Made by a program: the position numbers and the translations under genes. Below, piece by piece: positions 17,156-24,977 of a stretch of DNA of 64,000 nt (its first letter is position 1; the number at the start of each line of letters is the position of its first letter). The DNA is from Pseudohalocynthiibacter aestuariivivens (lineage in GTDB: Bacteria > Pseudomonadota > Alphaproteobacteria > Rhodobacterales > Rhodobacteraceae). Below the pieces are notes generated by a model. The model was not told the origin of the DNA. It ran no database searches and saw only the letters and a list, made by a program, of their open reading frames with translations. Location: positions 62,001 to 126,000 of the forward strand of contig NZ_JAGFNU010000008.1 of NCBI RefSeq assembly GCF_018457175.1. Reading direction: 5' to 3'.

Positions 17156-17593
17156 TCAAATTTTGGTCGACGGCCAGAATTCGCGGATCGCTTCTGGCAG
17201 AGACGCACGAATATCTTCAATCTCGCCGCTTGAAAGCCGTGCGTTAAGAAAGCGCAGCACCGTCCTTATGTCCTCTGAACCTCGATATTCCGTTACATTC
17301 GAAACTTCTGCATCAATCTCGGCAAGAAATGCGTCAAGGTGACGGTCCTTGCCTTTGGTGGGTGATGGGTTCCAGCCTTCATAAAACATACCCCGTATCA
17401 GCAAGGGCAGCTGTGCTGTGAACTGGGCGATCTCATCGTGGCTCAGATAGTCGCGGAACGTGCGCATCGTAACACGCAGCAGTCTAAGCGCATCTTTGTG
17501 GCTGCTCCAATCCAAGCGTTCGCAAAGTTCGTTGATCCATTCATGTGTCAAATGGACCGTGTGTTCGATAACTTCCAAGCCCTTTGCAGTCAT
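17156..17593 (-). CDS. DUF2267 protein
   Basis: A 145-residue protein matching the DUF2267 pattern: a first helical repeat with LDWSSHKDALRLLRVTMRTF, then LSHDEIAQFTAQLPLLIRG, and a second repeat with DIRTVLRFLNARLSSGEIEDI and LPEAIREFW. It is helical and probably cytoplasmic; no activity is established for the family that I can name. The ATG at 17593 is chosen over one at 17641 because AGGGGAA lies about 7 bases upstream on the minus strand. It is convergent with the FixK-like gene and divergent from the P-type ATPase, sharing the box at 17713. Confidence 0.75.
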   Translation of the reverse strand: MTAKGLEVIEHTVHLTHEWINELCERLDWSSHKDALRLLRVTMRTFRDYLSHDEIAQFTAQLPLLIRGMFYEGWNPSPTKGKDRHLDAFLAEIDAEVSNVTEYRGSEDIRTVLRFLNARLSSGEIEDIRASLPEAIREFWPSTKI

Positions 17594-17712
17594 GTTATTC
17601 CCCTGGTTACAGCGTAATTGTCCGAACAAGTATTTCAACAAACGACATTTTTCGCGCTCTGTATATGTCGAAATCCTGTAAAGCGATTGTAGAGAAACAA
17701 TTTTCTGCTGGC

Positions 17713-17726
17713 TTGATCCGTATCAA
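17713..17726. promoter_or_regulatory. FNR/FixK box between DUF2267 and P-type ATPase genes
   Basis: TTGATCCGTATCAA is a perfect TTGAT-N4-ATCAA site. It lies 119 bases before the DUF2267 start and 164 bases before the ATPase start. The divergent layout means it could serve either gene or both. Confidence 0.78.
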
Positions 17727-17890
17727 TTTTTTACGAAAATTGTACTGGTAGCTTTAAAGTTGATCGTCCTCAGTCAAACCGTTCGCGGCCAAATCTGCAG
17801 AAGTTTTGAAATGTTGAACGCCCCATCAAGAACTATCTGTCGCACTCCGCGCTTAGGGACGCATAAGTTTGCGTTCGATAGAAGCGCTCA

Positions 17891-19768
17891 ATGACGCCTC
17901 AAAAAGCTATAAATATACTCCGCTCAGGTTTTGTGGCGATCCCGTTGTTGGGTCTGATCCTGGGTCTTGCCGCGCTTTGGTATGGAAACGCTACCGCCGC
18001 CTCTGTTCTATGGGTCGCGGCAACCTTGCCAGTTCTGGCAAAACTATGCGCAGAGATATGGGTCAGCCTGCACAGGGGCGACTATGGTCTCGACATAATT
18101 GCAGCCCTGTCGATGACAGCCGCTCTGGTTTTTGGGGAACACCTGGCCGCTGCGGTTGTGGCGCTGATGTATGCGGGTGGGCAGTATCTTGACGCCTATG
18201 CAGCGCACCGTGCCCGGCGCGAAATGACAGCGCTACTCTCTCGTGTCCCGCGCACCGCATTGCGTCACCTTAATGGAGAACTGGAAGAAGTTGCTCTTGA
18301 TGACGTCATCCCGGGCGACCGCCTTTTGGTGCGGAACGGAGATATCGTTCCCACGGACGGAACAGTTTCAGAGGGTGTTGCAGTACTGGACCAAGCCGCC
18401 CTGACCGGAGAGTCCCTTCCCGCACGGCATTCCGTTGGTGACGCTGTCATGAGCGGCGTAACCAACGTTGGTGATCCCTTCGATATTGTCACCACACGAA
18501 AAGCAGCTGACAGTACATATGCAGGTATTGTGCGTCTCGTTGAGCAAGCCCAAAAAAGCAAAGCGCCCATGACGCGGCTTGCTGACCGGTTTGCGATCTA
18601 TTTCCTGTTCGCAACGCTCGCAATTGCGGGTGCGGCCTGGGGCCTCTCGGATGATCCGATACGCGCTGTCGCCGTGCTTGTGGTGGCAACGCCCTGCCCG
18701 CTTATTCTTGCTGTCCCTGTTGCCTTGGTTTCGGGGCTTTCGCGCGCGGCAAGCCACGGCATTTTGATAAAGGGCACCAAAGTTCTGGAGCTCATGTCGC
18801 AGGTTCAGACTTTTGTTCTGGACAAGACCGGAACGCTGACCGACGGCAAGGCGCATATTGTGGCCACCTCCGCCACGACAGAGATGGGCGCGCAGGAAAT
18901 GCTTCGCATTGCCGCCTCGCTTGACCAGACATCGAAACACACAATCGCCCAGACGCTTGTCGCAGAGGCACGAAATCAGGGTTTGAACCTTTCAATACCA
19001 AAATCTGTCAAAGAAACGGCCGGGGAAGGCATGGAAGGCAATGTTGACGGGCGCCAGGTTATCTTGGGCGGCCGCGCCTTTGTGGCAAATAAAATTGGTC
19101 TCGATCCATCAAATCTTACGAATTCGCACGAAACACCCGGTGCGATCAGCGTGGCGATGGCGGTAGATAGTCAGTGGGTTGGTGAATTGATATTTGCCGA
19201 TGGCCTGCGCGACGGTACTGACGCTTTTTTGAAGAACATCAGGGATTTCGGTGTTCGCCGCATCGTTCTGGCGACCGGAGACAGACGTGATGTTGCCAAA
19301 GAGGTTGTTGATGGCCTTGATTTTGATTCCATCAATGCCGAATTGACGCCGGAACAGAAAATCAGAGTCGTGCTGGTAGAGCGCAAAAATGGCCCGGTCA
19401 TGATGATCGGGGACGGTGTGAACGATGCGCCCGCCCTTTCAGCCGCGGATATCGGTGTTGCAATGGGTGCCCGTGGTGCCGCGGCATCAGCCGAAGCTGC
19501 TGATGTCGTTTTGCTGGTTGACCGGCTTGATCGCATTCATTCGGCCCTAAAGATCGCACGCCGTTCCAGAAATATAGCACTACAAAGTGTTTATGCAGGC
19601 ATTGGGCTGTCATTGCTTGGCATGTTTGCTGCCGCCTTTGGTCATATCACCCCTGTTCAGGGCGCTCTTTTGCAGGAAGTGATTGATGTGGTTGTCATTC
19701 TGAATGCACTACGCGCACTGCAGGGGAACTCAATAACTGAACAAAAGCAACCGTTCGCGGCTCCCTAG
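17891..19768 (+). CDS. Heavy-metal P1B-type ATPase without metal-binding N-domain
   Basis: A 625-residue transport ATPase. The phosphorylated Asp311 is in DKTGTLTDG, the actuator motif LTGES is at 171-175, the hinge is GDGVNDAPAL, and about eight membrane helices are seen. The membrane metal-site motif is TPCP (267-270) instead of CPC, as in the less-studied P1B-5-like group that includes the Ni/Fe exporter Nia of Sinorhizobium. There is no N-terminal CxxC domain and no C-terminal hemerythrin domain. The HP dipeptide usual in the P1B nucleotide domain reads HT here (SKHTIAQ). Export of Fe(II) or Ni(II) at low oxygen is a guess. An FNR/FixK box lies upstream. Confidence 0.85.
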   Translation: MTPQKAINILRSGFVAIPLLGLILGLAALWYGNATAASVLWVAATLPVLAKLCAEIWVSLHRGDYGLDIIAALSMTAALVFGEHLAAAVVALMYAGGQYLDAYAAHRARREMTALLSRVPRTALRHLNGELEEVALDDVIPGDRLLVRNGDIVPTDGTVSEGVAVLDQAALTGESLPARHSVGDAVMSGVTNVGDPFDIVTTRKAADSTYAGIVRLVEQAQKSKAPMTRLADRFAIYFLFATLAIAGAAWGLSDDPIRAVAVLVVATPCPLILAVPVALVSGLSRAASHGILIKGTKVLELMSQVQTFVLDKTGTLTDGKAHIVATSATTEMGAQEMLRIAASLDQTSKHTIAQTLVAEARNQGLNLSIPKSVKETAGEGMEGNVDGRQVILGGRAFVANKIGLDPSNLTNSHETPGAISVAMAVDSQWVGELIFADGLRDGTDAFLKNIRDFGVRRIVLATGDRRDVAKEVVDGLDFDSINAELTPEQKIRVVLVERKNGPVMMIGDGVNDAPALSAADIGVAMGARGAAASAEAADVVLLVDRLDRIHSALKIARRSRNIALQSVYAGIGLSLLGMFAAAFGHITPVQGALLQEVIDVVVILNALRALQGNSITEQKQPFAAP

Positions 19769-19769
19769 A

Positions 19770-20444
19770 TCAGGCACCACTTTTGCGACCTTCTGAAAAC
19801 TGTTCCATTATCGCAATAACCTCTGCGTCACTGACTTGAGGAAAGCTGTGATAATAGGCCCCTACAGACATAAAACTGCCGGGCGTCATAAGGCAGATCA
19901 TTTCATCAGCCAACGGCTTGAACGCTTCGATCGTGCCAGGCGGTGCGACGGGAAGCGCAAGGATTAAGCGTGCGGCGTTCTTTTGTCTGAGCGCTTTTAA
20001 TGCAGCGCGAAGTGTAGCACCGGTCGCGACACCATCATCGACAACGACCAGTGTTTTTCCTTTTAGGGATGGGCGAGGCCGCCCCCCAAGGTAGAGTTCC
20101 TTGCGACGCTCGATTTCAGGCAACAGTGCAGCACCCATCGCCTTGATATCCGTCTTGCTTAACTCGAAAGCCCGCGCAATCCGTTCGTTCACTTCGATCA
20201 TTGGCTGATCGCCATCGACAATGGCCCCAACAGCAAGCTCGGGCTGGCCCGGCGCGCCAATTTTACGTACGAAAGCCAAATCAAGGGGCAGATCAAAGGC
20301 CCGGCAAATTTCCGCAGCCACAGGCACACCGCCGCGCGGCAACGCGATGACCACAGTTTCTTTTGGATCAGGCGTTGGCAGCGCTTCGGCCAAAAGCGCG
20401 CCAGCATCCGCCCTGTTGTTGTACATATTCCTTCGCCAGGTCAT
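19770..20444 (-). CDS. Phosphoribosyltransferase-domain protein
   Basis: A 224-residue protein with a type I phosphoribosyltransferase fold. The PRPP-binding motif is VVVDDGVATGATLRAAL (about residues 130-147), and the N-terminal loop is VIALPRGGVPVAAEICRAF. Such orphan proteins occur alone or fused to other domains in stress loci; the substrate is unknown. The PRPP motif is complete, so catalysis is possible. It ends one base from the end of the convergent ATPase gene and is divergent from the pfkB-like gene, with a perfect FNR/FixK box between the two starts. Confidence 0.8.
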   Translation of the reverse strand: MTWRRNMYNNRADAGALLAEALPTPDPKETVVIALPRGGVPVAAEICRAFDLPLDLAFVRKIGAPGQPELAVGAIVDGDQPMIEVNERIARAFELSKTDIKAMGAALLPEIERRKELYLGGRPRPSLKGKTLVVVDDGVATGATLRAALKALRQKNAARLILALPVAPPGTIEAFKPLADEMICLMTPGSFMSVGAYYHSFPQVSDAEVIAIMEQFSEGRKSGA

Positions 20445-20546
20445 GTCTTACACCTTGTTCGCCTGCCCCCAATTGAATTCTGTGTCAGGCAACCGATGGG
20501 GGTTTGCGTTACTGATCTAGTCTACAGCCAATCGCCGTTTCTTCGA

Positions 20547-20560
20547 TTGATCCTGATCAA
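20547..20560. promoter_or_regulatory. FNR/FixK box between phosphoribosyltransferase and PfkB genes
   Basis: TTGATCCTGATCAA is a perfect TTGAT-N4-ATCAA site. It ends 60 bases before the pfkB-like ATG at 20621 and lies about 102 bases before the divergent start at 20444. Confidence 0.8.
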
Positions 20561-20620
20561 AGAGCGGGCCATTCGCACAATCTATCAATGATCTAGCTTA
20601 CAGGTGCTATATGAGGTCAC

Positions 20621-21568
20621 ATGTCAAAAATTCTGACCATCACCCTGAATCCTGCGGTGGACATTTCCACATCGGTCGAACGCGTTGTTGCAGGGCCAAA
20701 ACTGCGATGCGCCACGCCCAGGGTCGACGCAGGTGGTGGTGGTATCAATATCTCCCGCGCAACTCAGATACTGGGCGGGTCAAGCACCGCCTTTGTCGCG
20801 ACTGCCGGGCGAACCGGGGCAACCCTGCTTTGCTTGCTGGAAGAACTCGGCGTTACTGTTCTGCCTTTCGACGGACCCGGAGAAACCCGCCAAAGCATTA
20901 TGATCACGGATGACAGCACAGAGGCACAGTACCGTTTTGTCCTACCCGGGCCAGTTTGGGCAAAAGAAGAAACGGCCCGCGCGCTATCCGAAATTAAAGA
21001 GGCGGCACCGAAATATCGCTATATTGTTCTTAGTGGAAGCATGCCACCCGGCACGCCTGATGATATCGTTTCAACCCTAGCAGATATTGCAAACAATGCA
21101 GGTGCAAAACTGTTAGTAGACACCTCCGGCGCAGCCCTTAAACAGACCGTATCAGCGCCAAAGCACAAGCCGTATCTGGTAAGACTAAACCAACGTGAAG
21201 CAGAAAATGTATCTGGCCGATCTCTTGTAAATGAACGCGATTATATTGCGTTTGCCGCTGACCGTGTCGCAGCGGGTGTCGCGAACGTCATTATTGTCGG
21301 GCGCGGGCGCGACGGTTCTGTTCTGGTGAGCAAAGACGAATGTTTGACTTGTACGGCTGCAGAGGTCGCCATCAAAAGCCGAACGGGTGCGGGCGACAGT
21401 TTTCTCGCGGCACTGACGCTTAGCCTGTCACGTGGTGAGCCGCATGCCATTGCTTTCCAATGGGGCGTCGCTGCAGCCTCTTCCGCCCTTACAACAGACG
21501 CGACAGCGCTTTGCACTAAAGCAAGCACTGAACGTTTGCGCGCAGAATGCGACATCGCACGTATTTAG
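20621..21568 (+). CDS. pfkB: PfkB-family kinase (6-phosphofructokinase II / 1-phosphofructokinase type)
   Basis: A 315-residue ribokinase-fold sugar kinase. The N-terminal substrate motif is LNPAVDISTSVERVV, followed by DAGGGGINISRA. The C-terminal anion hole and catalytic base are in RTGAGDSFLAAL. The N-terminal motif and length are close to E. coli PfkB, which phosphorylates fructose 6-phosphate or tagatose 6-phosphate; 1-phosphofructokinase is the alternative. The ATG at 20621 follows GAGGT. The FNR/FixK box at 20547 indicates induction at low oxygen, in keeping with a switch to fermentative sugar use. Confidence 0.85.
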   Translation: MSKILTITLNPAVDISTSVERVVAGPKLRCATPRVDAGGGGINISRATQILGGSSTAFVATAGRTGATLLCLLEELGVTVLPFDGPGETRQSIMITDDSTEAQYRFVLPGPVWAKEETARALSEIKEAAPKYRYIVLSGSMPPGTPDDIVSTLADIANNAGAKLLVDTSGAALKQTVSAPKHKPYLVRLNQREAENVSGRSLVNERDYIAFAADRVAAGVANVIIVGRGRDGSVLVSKDECLTCTAAEVAIKSRTGAGDSFLAALTLSLSRGEPHAIAFQWGVAAASSALTTDATALCTKASTERLRAECDIARI

Positions 21569-21632
21569 AACTAATTGTCTGAACAGAAGCCGAATTTTTC
21601 GCCTTGCGAAGCAAACACGCGAAATATTCGTT

Positions 21633-21646
21633 TTGACGCAAGTCAA
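21633..21646. promoter_or_regulatory. FNR/FixK box upstream of the Lon-like protease operon
   Basis: TTGACGCAAGTCAA is a perfect TTGAC-N4-GTCAA palindrome, ending 47 bases before the ATG at 21694. It would control three coupled genes (protease, USP-like, APC transporter). Confidence 0.8.
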
Positions 21647-21693
21647 TGCTATGATCCTGACTGACCTTCATAGTCAGTTCATAGAATAGTGGG

Positions 21694-24165
21694 ATGATGG
21701 TTATGTCCAAAGCGAAACCAAGCAGACGCAATATGCCCTTGCCCCTAGAGGTGGGAGAGTTGCGGCGCGAGTGCGACCCTTCTGCCTTTACCTTTAAGAC
21801 AACCAAAGAATTGAAAGACATCCAAGGGTTAATCGGACAAGAACGCGCGATGGACGCGTTGCGACTGTCAGCGCGGATATCCCACAGGGACTTTAACTTA
21901 TTTGTTCTTGGTCCTTCAGGAACCGGACGCCACCGCGCTGTTGAAAAACTATTGGGGGAACAAGCCGAAAAACGCCCCATTCCTTGCGACTGGGCCTACG
22001 TCAACAACTTTGACGCACCGCACAAGCCTCATGCGCTGCGACTTCCTGCGGGCATGGCTGAGCAATTGAAATCTGCGATGGAAGAACTTGTAGACGATAT
22101 GGCGGTCGAAATCCCTGCCCTCTTTGAATCAGAAGATTACCAAACCCAACGCCGTTCAATTGAACAGGAGTTCGGCGAAAGACATGAAACCGCATTTTCG
22201 GATTTTGTGGATCACGCAAAAGAACAGAGCGTTGCGGTACTGCGCACGCCAGTCGGGTTTGCATTGGCCGCCATAAAAGATGGCGAGATTATAAAGCCCG
22301 AAGTTTTTGAGAAACTCAGCCAAAACGATCAAGATGCGATAACGTCAAAAATAGAAACCCTGCAGGAAGAACTGTCTGCCGTTCTAAAAACCTTCCCGGC
22401 TCTTGAAAAAGAACACCGGCGGCGGTTGGAAAGACTGCACGCCGAACTGGCGGAACAGGCTGTTGCAGGACAAATCAAACAGGTACAGCAAAAATTTTTG
22501 GGTGTCGAACCAATCAAAGAGTACCTCGAGGCGGTTCGCGGCGACATGGTCACCAATGCAGAATTGTTTCTTCAGGTTCGCCAGGGTGGCGATCAGGGCC
22601 CCTTCCCGCAGGCGATATTGAAATTCCACCGGGAACCAATTTTCCAACGTTATGCCGTCAATGTCATGGTTTCGCACAATGGCAACAAAGGCGAAGGCGC
22701 ACCGCTGGAAAAAGAAAGCCTTCCCACTTTGGGGAACCTGACCGGTCGGATCGAACATGTGTCTGACATGGGTGCGCTTATGACCAACTTTACCCTGATC
22801 AAACCCGGCGCGCTTCACCGTGCAAACGGGGGGTATCTGGTCATGGATGCCCGTCGGTTGCTGAGCGAACCTTTCGCATGGGATGCCCTTAAGCGGTGTT
22901 TGGACAACAAAGCGATCTCAATCACTTCAATGTCAGAACGGCTTAGCCTTGTTTCTACAACGTCACTTGAACCAGATCCAATTCCGCTGGATGTGCGCAT
23001 CGTGTTGATTGGTGATCGCTATCTTCATGCGCTTTTGGTTATGTTTGACCCAGATTTCAGCGCTTTGTTCAAAGTTCAGGCCGATTTTGAACAAGATGTG
23101 GAACGCACTCCGAAAACGCTTCAGCTTTTCGCCCGCTTGATTGCTGCATCTGCGCGACATGACGGCTTGCGCCCGCTGACAGCTACCGCAGTTGCCCGTC
23201 TGCTGGATGAAGCGGTCAGGATGGCCGAGGATAGCAAGCGGCTATCGCTCAAGCTTGGCGCATTGGCTGATATTCTACGTGAGGCAGAATATTATGCAGG
23301 CGAAGCAAAGCGCGACACCATCGACAAAACAGACGTTGAACAAGCGATCAACCAGGCAGAATATCGCGCGTCGCGCATCCGCGATCGCAGCCAGGAAATG
23401 ATCACACGCAACACGATCCTTATCAAAACCAGCGGTAAGGACGTCGGGCAGATAAACGGCCTTTCTGTTATCGACCTTGGCACGCATCGCTTCGGCCGCC
23501 CCTCGCGCATTACGGCGCGTGTGCGCGTTGGTGCCGGTAAAGTCGTTGATATTGAGCGCGAAGTCGAACTTGGTGGCCCGCTTCATTCCAAGGGCGTTTT
23601 CATACTATCGGGCTATCTGGCCACCCACTACGCGCTGGATGTACCGATGTCTTTACAGGCCAGTATTGTATTTGAACAAAGCTATGGCGGTGTCGACGGG
23701 GACAGTGCGTCATCAGCAGAGCTTTATGCGCTTTTGTCTGCCTTGTCAGGGGTTCCGATTTTACAAAGTTTCGCAGTCACCGGGTCCGTGAACCAAGCCG
23801 GGGAAGTTCAGGCGATTGGTGGCGTAAATGAAAAGATCGAGGGGTTCTTTGACATTTGCAAAACCCGGCGGTTGACGGGTCATCAAGGCGTTCTGATACC
23901 CGAGGCAAATGTTGACCATCTTATGCTTCGGCCCGACGTTGTCGACGCCGCGCGCAAGGGTAAATTCCGGATTATACCTGTCGAGACAATTGATCAGGGT
24001 CTGGAACTTGCAACCGGGGTCGAAGCCGGAAAAAGGGGCCGCAACGGGCGTTTCCCTGATGGCTCGGTCAATGCCTTTGTTGAAAGCCGCATGTACGAGT
24101 TCGCTCAGCTCCGTAAAAACTTTGCGCGTTCCGGAAAAAACGGCCCGAACGGGGAAGAGTCATGA
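21694..24165 (+). CDS. Lon-like AAA protease (S16 family, LonB/LonH type)
   Basis: An 823-residue ATP-dependent protease of the AAA_32/Lon_C type. An N-terminal AAA part has GPSGTGRH (73-80) where a Walker A loop would be; Arg-His replaces the usual Lys-Ser/Thr. A central coiled coil spans about 140-270. The C-terminal S16 domain has the catalytic Ser in VDGDSASSAEL and the catalytic Lys in GGVNEKIEGFF. It is cytoplasmic and without the classical Lon N-domain. It starts the operon after the FNR/FixK box; in-frame ATGs at 21697 and 21703 are alternatives. It overlaps the next gene by ATGA, so translation is coupled. A role in removing proteins under low oxygen or stress is inferred. Confidence 0.87.
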   Translation: MMVMSKAKPSRRNMPLPLEVGELRRECDPSAFTFKTTKELKDIQGLIGQERAMDALRLSARISHRDFNLFVLGPSGTGRHRAVEKLLGEQAEKRPIPCDWAYVNNFDAPHKPHALRLPAGMAEQLKSAMEELVDDMAVEIPALFESEDYQTQRRSIEQEFGERHETAFSDFVDHAKEQSVAVLRTPVGFALAAIKDGEIIKPEVFEKLSQNDQDAITSKIETLQEELSAVLKTFPALEKEHRRRLERLHAELAEQAVAGQIKQVQQKFLGVEPIKEYLEAVRGDMVTNAELFLQVRQGGDQGPFPQAILKFHREPIFQRYAVNVMVSHNGNKGEGAPLEKESLPTLGNLTGRIEHVSDMGALMTNFTLIKPGALHRANGGYLVMDARRLLSEPFAWDALKRCLDNKAISITSMSERLSLVSTTSLEPDPIPLDVRIVLIGDRYLHALLVMFDPDFSALFKVQADFEQDVERTPKTLQLFARLIAASARHDGLRPLTATAVARLLDEAVRMAEDSKRLSLKLGALADILREAEYYAGEAKRDTIDKTDVEQAINQAEYRASRIRDRSQEMITRNTILIKTSGKDVGQINGLSVIDLGTHRFGRPSRITARVRVGAGKVVDIEREVELGGPLHSKGVFILSGYLATHYALDVPMSLQASIVFEQSYGGVDGDSASSAELYALLSALSGVPILQSFAVTGSVNQAGEVQAIGGVNEKIEGFFDICKTRRLTGHQGVLIPEANVDHLMLRPDVVDAARKGKFRIIPVETIDQGLELATGVEAGKRGRNGRFPDGSVNAFVESRMYEFAQLRKNFARSGKNGPNGEES

Positions 24166-24977
24166 ACAAGAGCAAAGACAAAGAAACCACTGGTTGCATA
24201 ATTGTGGGGGCGAGTTGCTATGCAGATGCGACACCTGCCCTGAACCTCGCCGCAATGCTTGCGCCGCTTACGAAGGCGGACATCAGGGGTATTCTTGTTG
24301 AAGAAGACCAGTTGCTGAGTATTGCGCAGTTCCCGACCTCACGCATTGTATCCCCTGCCGGAGAACGAATAGTTACACCTTCACTGCAACAAATGCTGAC
24401 GGTTTTAGCCGGCGATGCCCGTGCTTTTGAAAAAGCAGTTTCTGATCTTGCGCGCGCGAGCTTTCGAAGCTGGACGTTCGAACGGTTTAGGGGCGAAATG
24501 CTAAGCCATTTGCGCGCAACAACAGGTAGCCACGACATTCTGTTGATTGGCCACCAAACCGTCCATCAGTACATTGGAGACGTCGTGCTTGTTCATCAGC
24601 CGGGACGTGACTACAAAGCGGCCTTCAGTCTGGCGAGACACCTATCAAACGATCTGAAAAAACCGTTGTTTATTGCTGCGATTGCCACCGACCAGCATGA
24701 GTATTCAGCAGCAATCCGCGAACAACGCGAAATGTTGCAAGACGCCCACCAACGGGGATCATCCGGCGAAATTTTTGACACGAAATCAGACTTGCTCACA
24801 CGGCTTTCCCATTTCAACGCGGCAACGGTTGTTATCGACATCGATGCCGGTCCGTTTCAAACTAACGAAGAACTTCAGGATTTTCTGGATAAAGCACGTT
24901 GCCCGGTCGTGGTGGTTGGGGCGCATGCGGGCTCTCACACGCTCGAATATAGCACGGTCATTCCCGAGACTCGTTGA
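24162..24977 (+). CDS. Universal-stress-protein-like protein
   Basis: A 271-residue protein with the alternating beta-alpha pattern of a Rossmann-like USP fold. The first strand is GCIIVGASCYADATPALNLA and the last is CPVVVVGAHAGSHTLE, which echoes the CPVLVV end of USP proteins. The canonical ATP-binding G-x2-G-x9-G-S/T motif is not seen, so nucleotide binding is doubtful. It overlaps the Lon-like gene by ATGA, and the next gene begins at TTG inside its stop, so the three are translated as a unit. The function is unknown; the stress role is inferred from fold and context. Confidence 0.6.
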   Translation: MNKSKDKETTGCIIVGASCYADATPALNLAAMLAPLTKADIRGILVEEDQLLSIAQFPTSRIVSPAGERIVTPSLQQMLTVLAGDARAFEKAVSDLARASFRSWTFERFRGEMLSHLRATTGSHDILLIGHQTVHQYIGDVVLVHQPGRDYKAAFSLARHLSNDLKKPLFIAAIATDQHEYSAAIREQREMLQDAHQRGSSGEIFDTKSDLLTRLSHFNAATVVIDIDAGPFQTNEELQDFLDKARCPVVVVGAHAGSHTLEYSTVIPETR

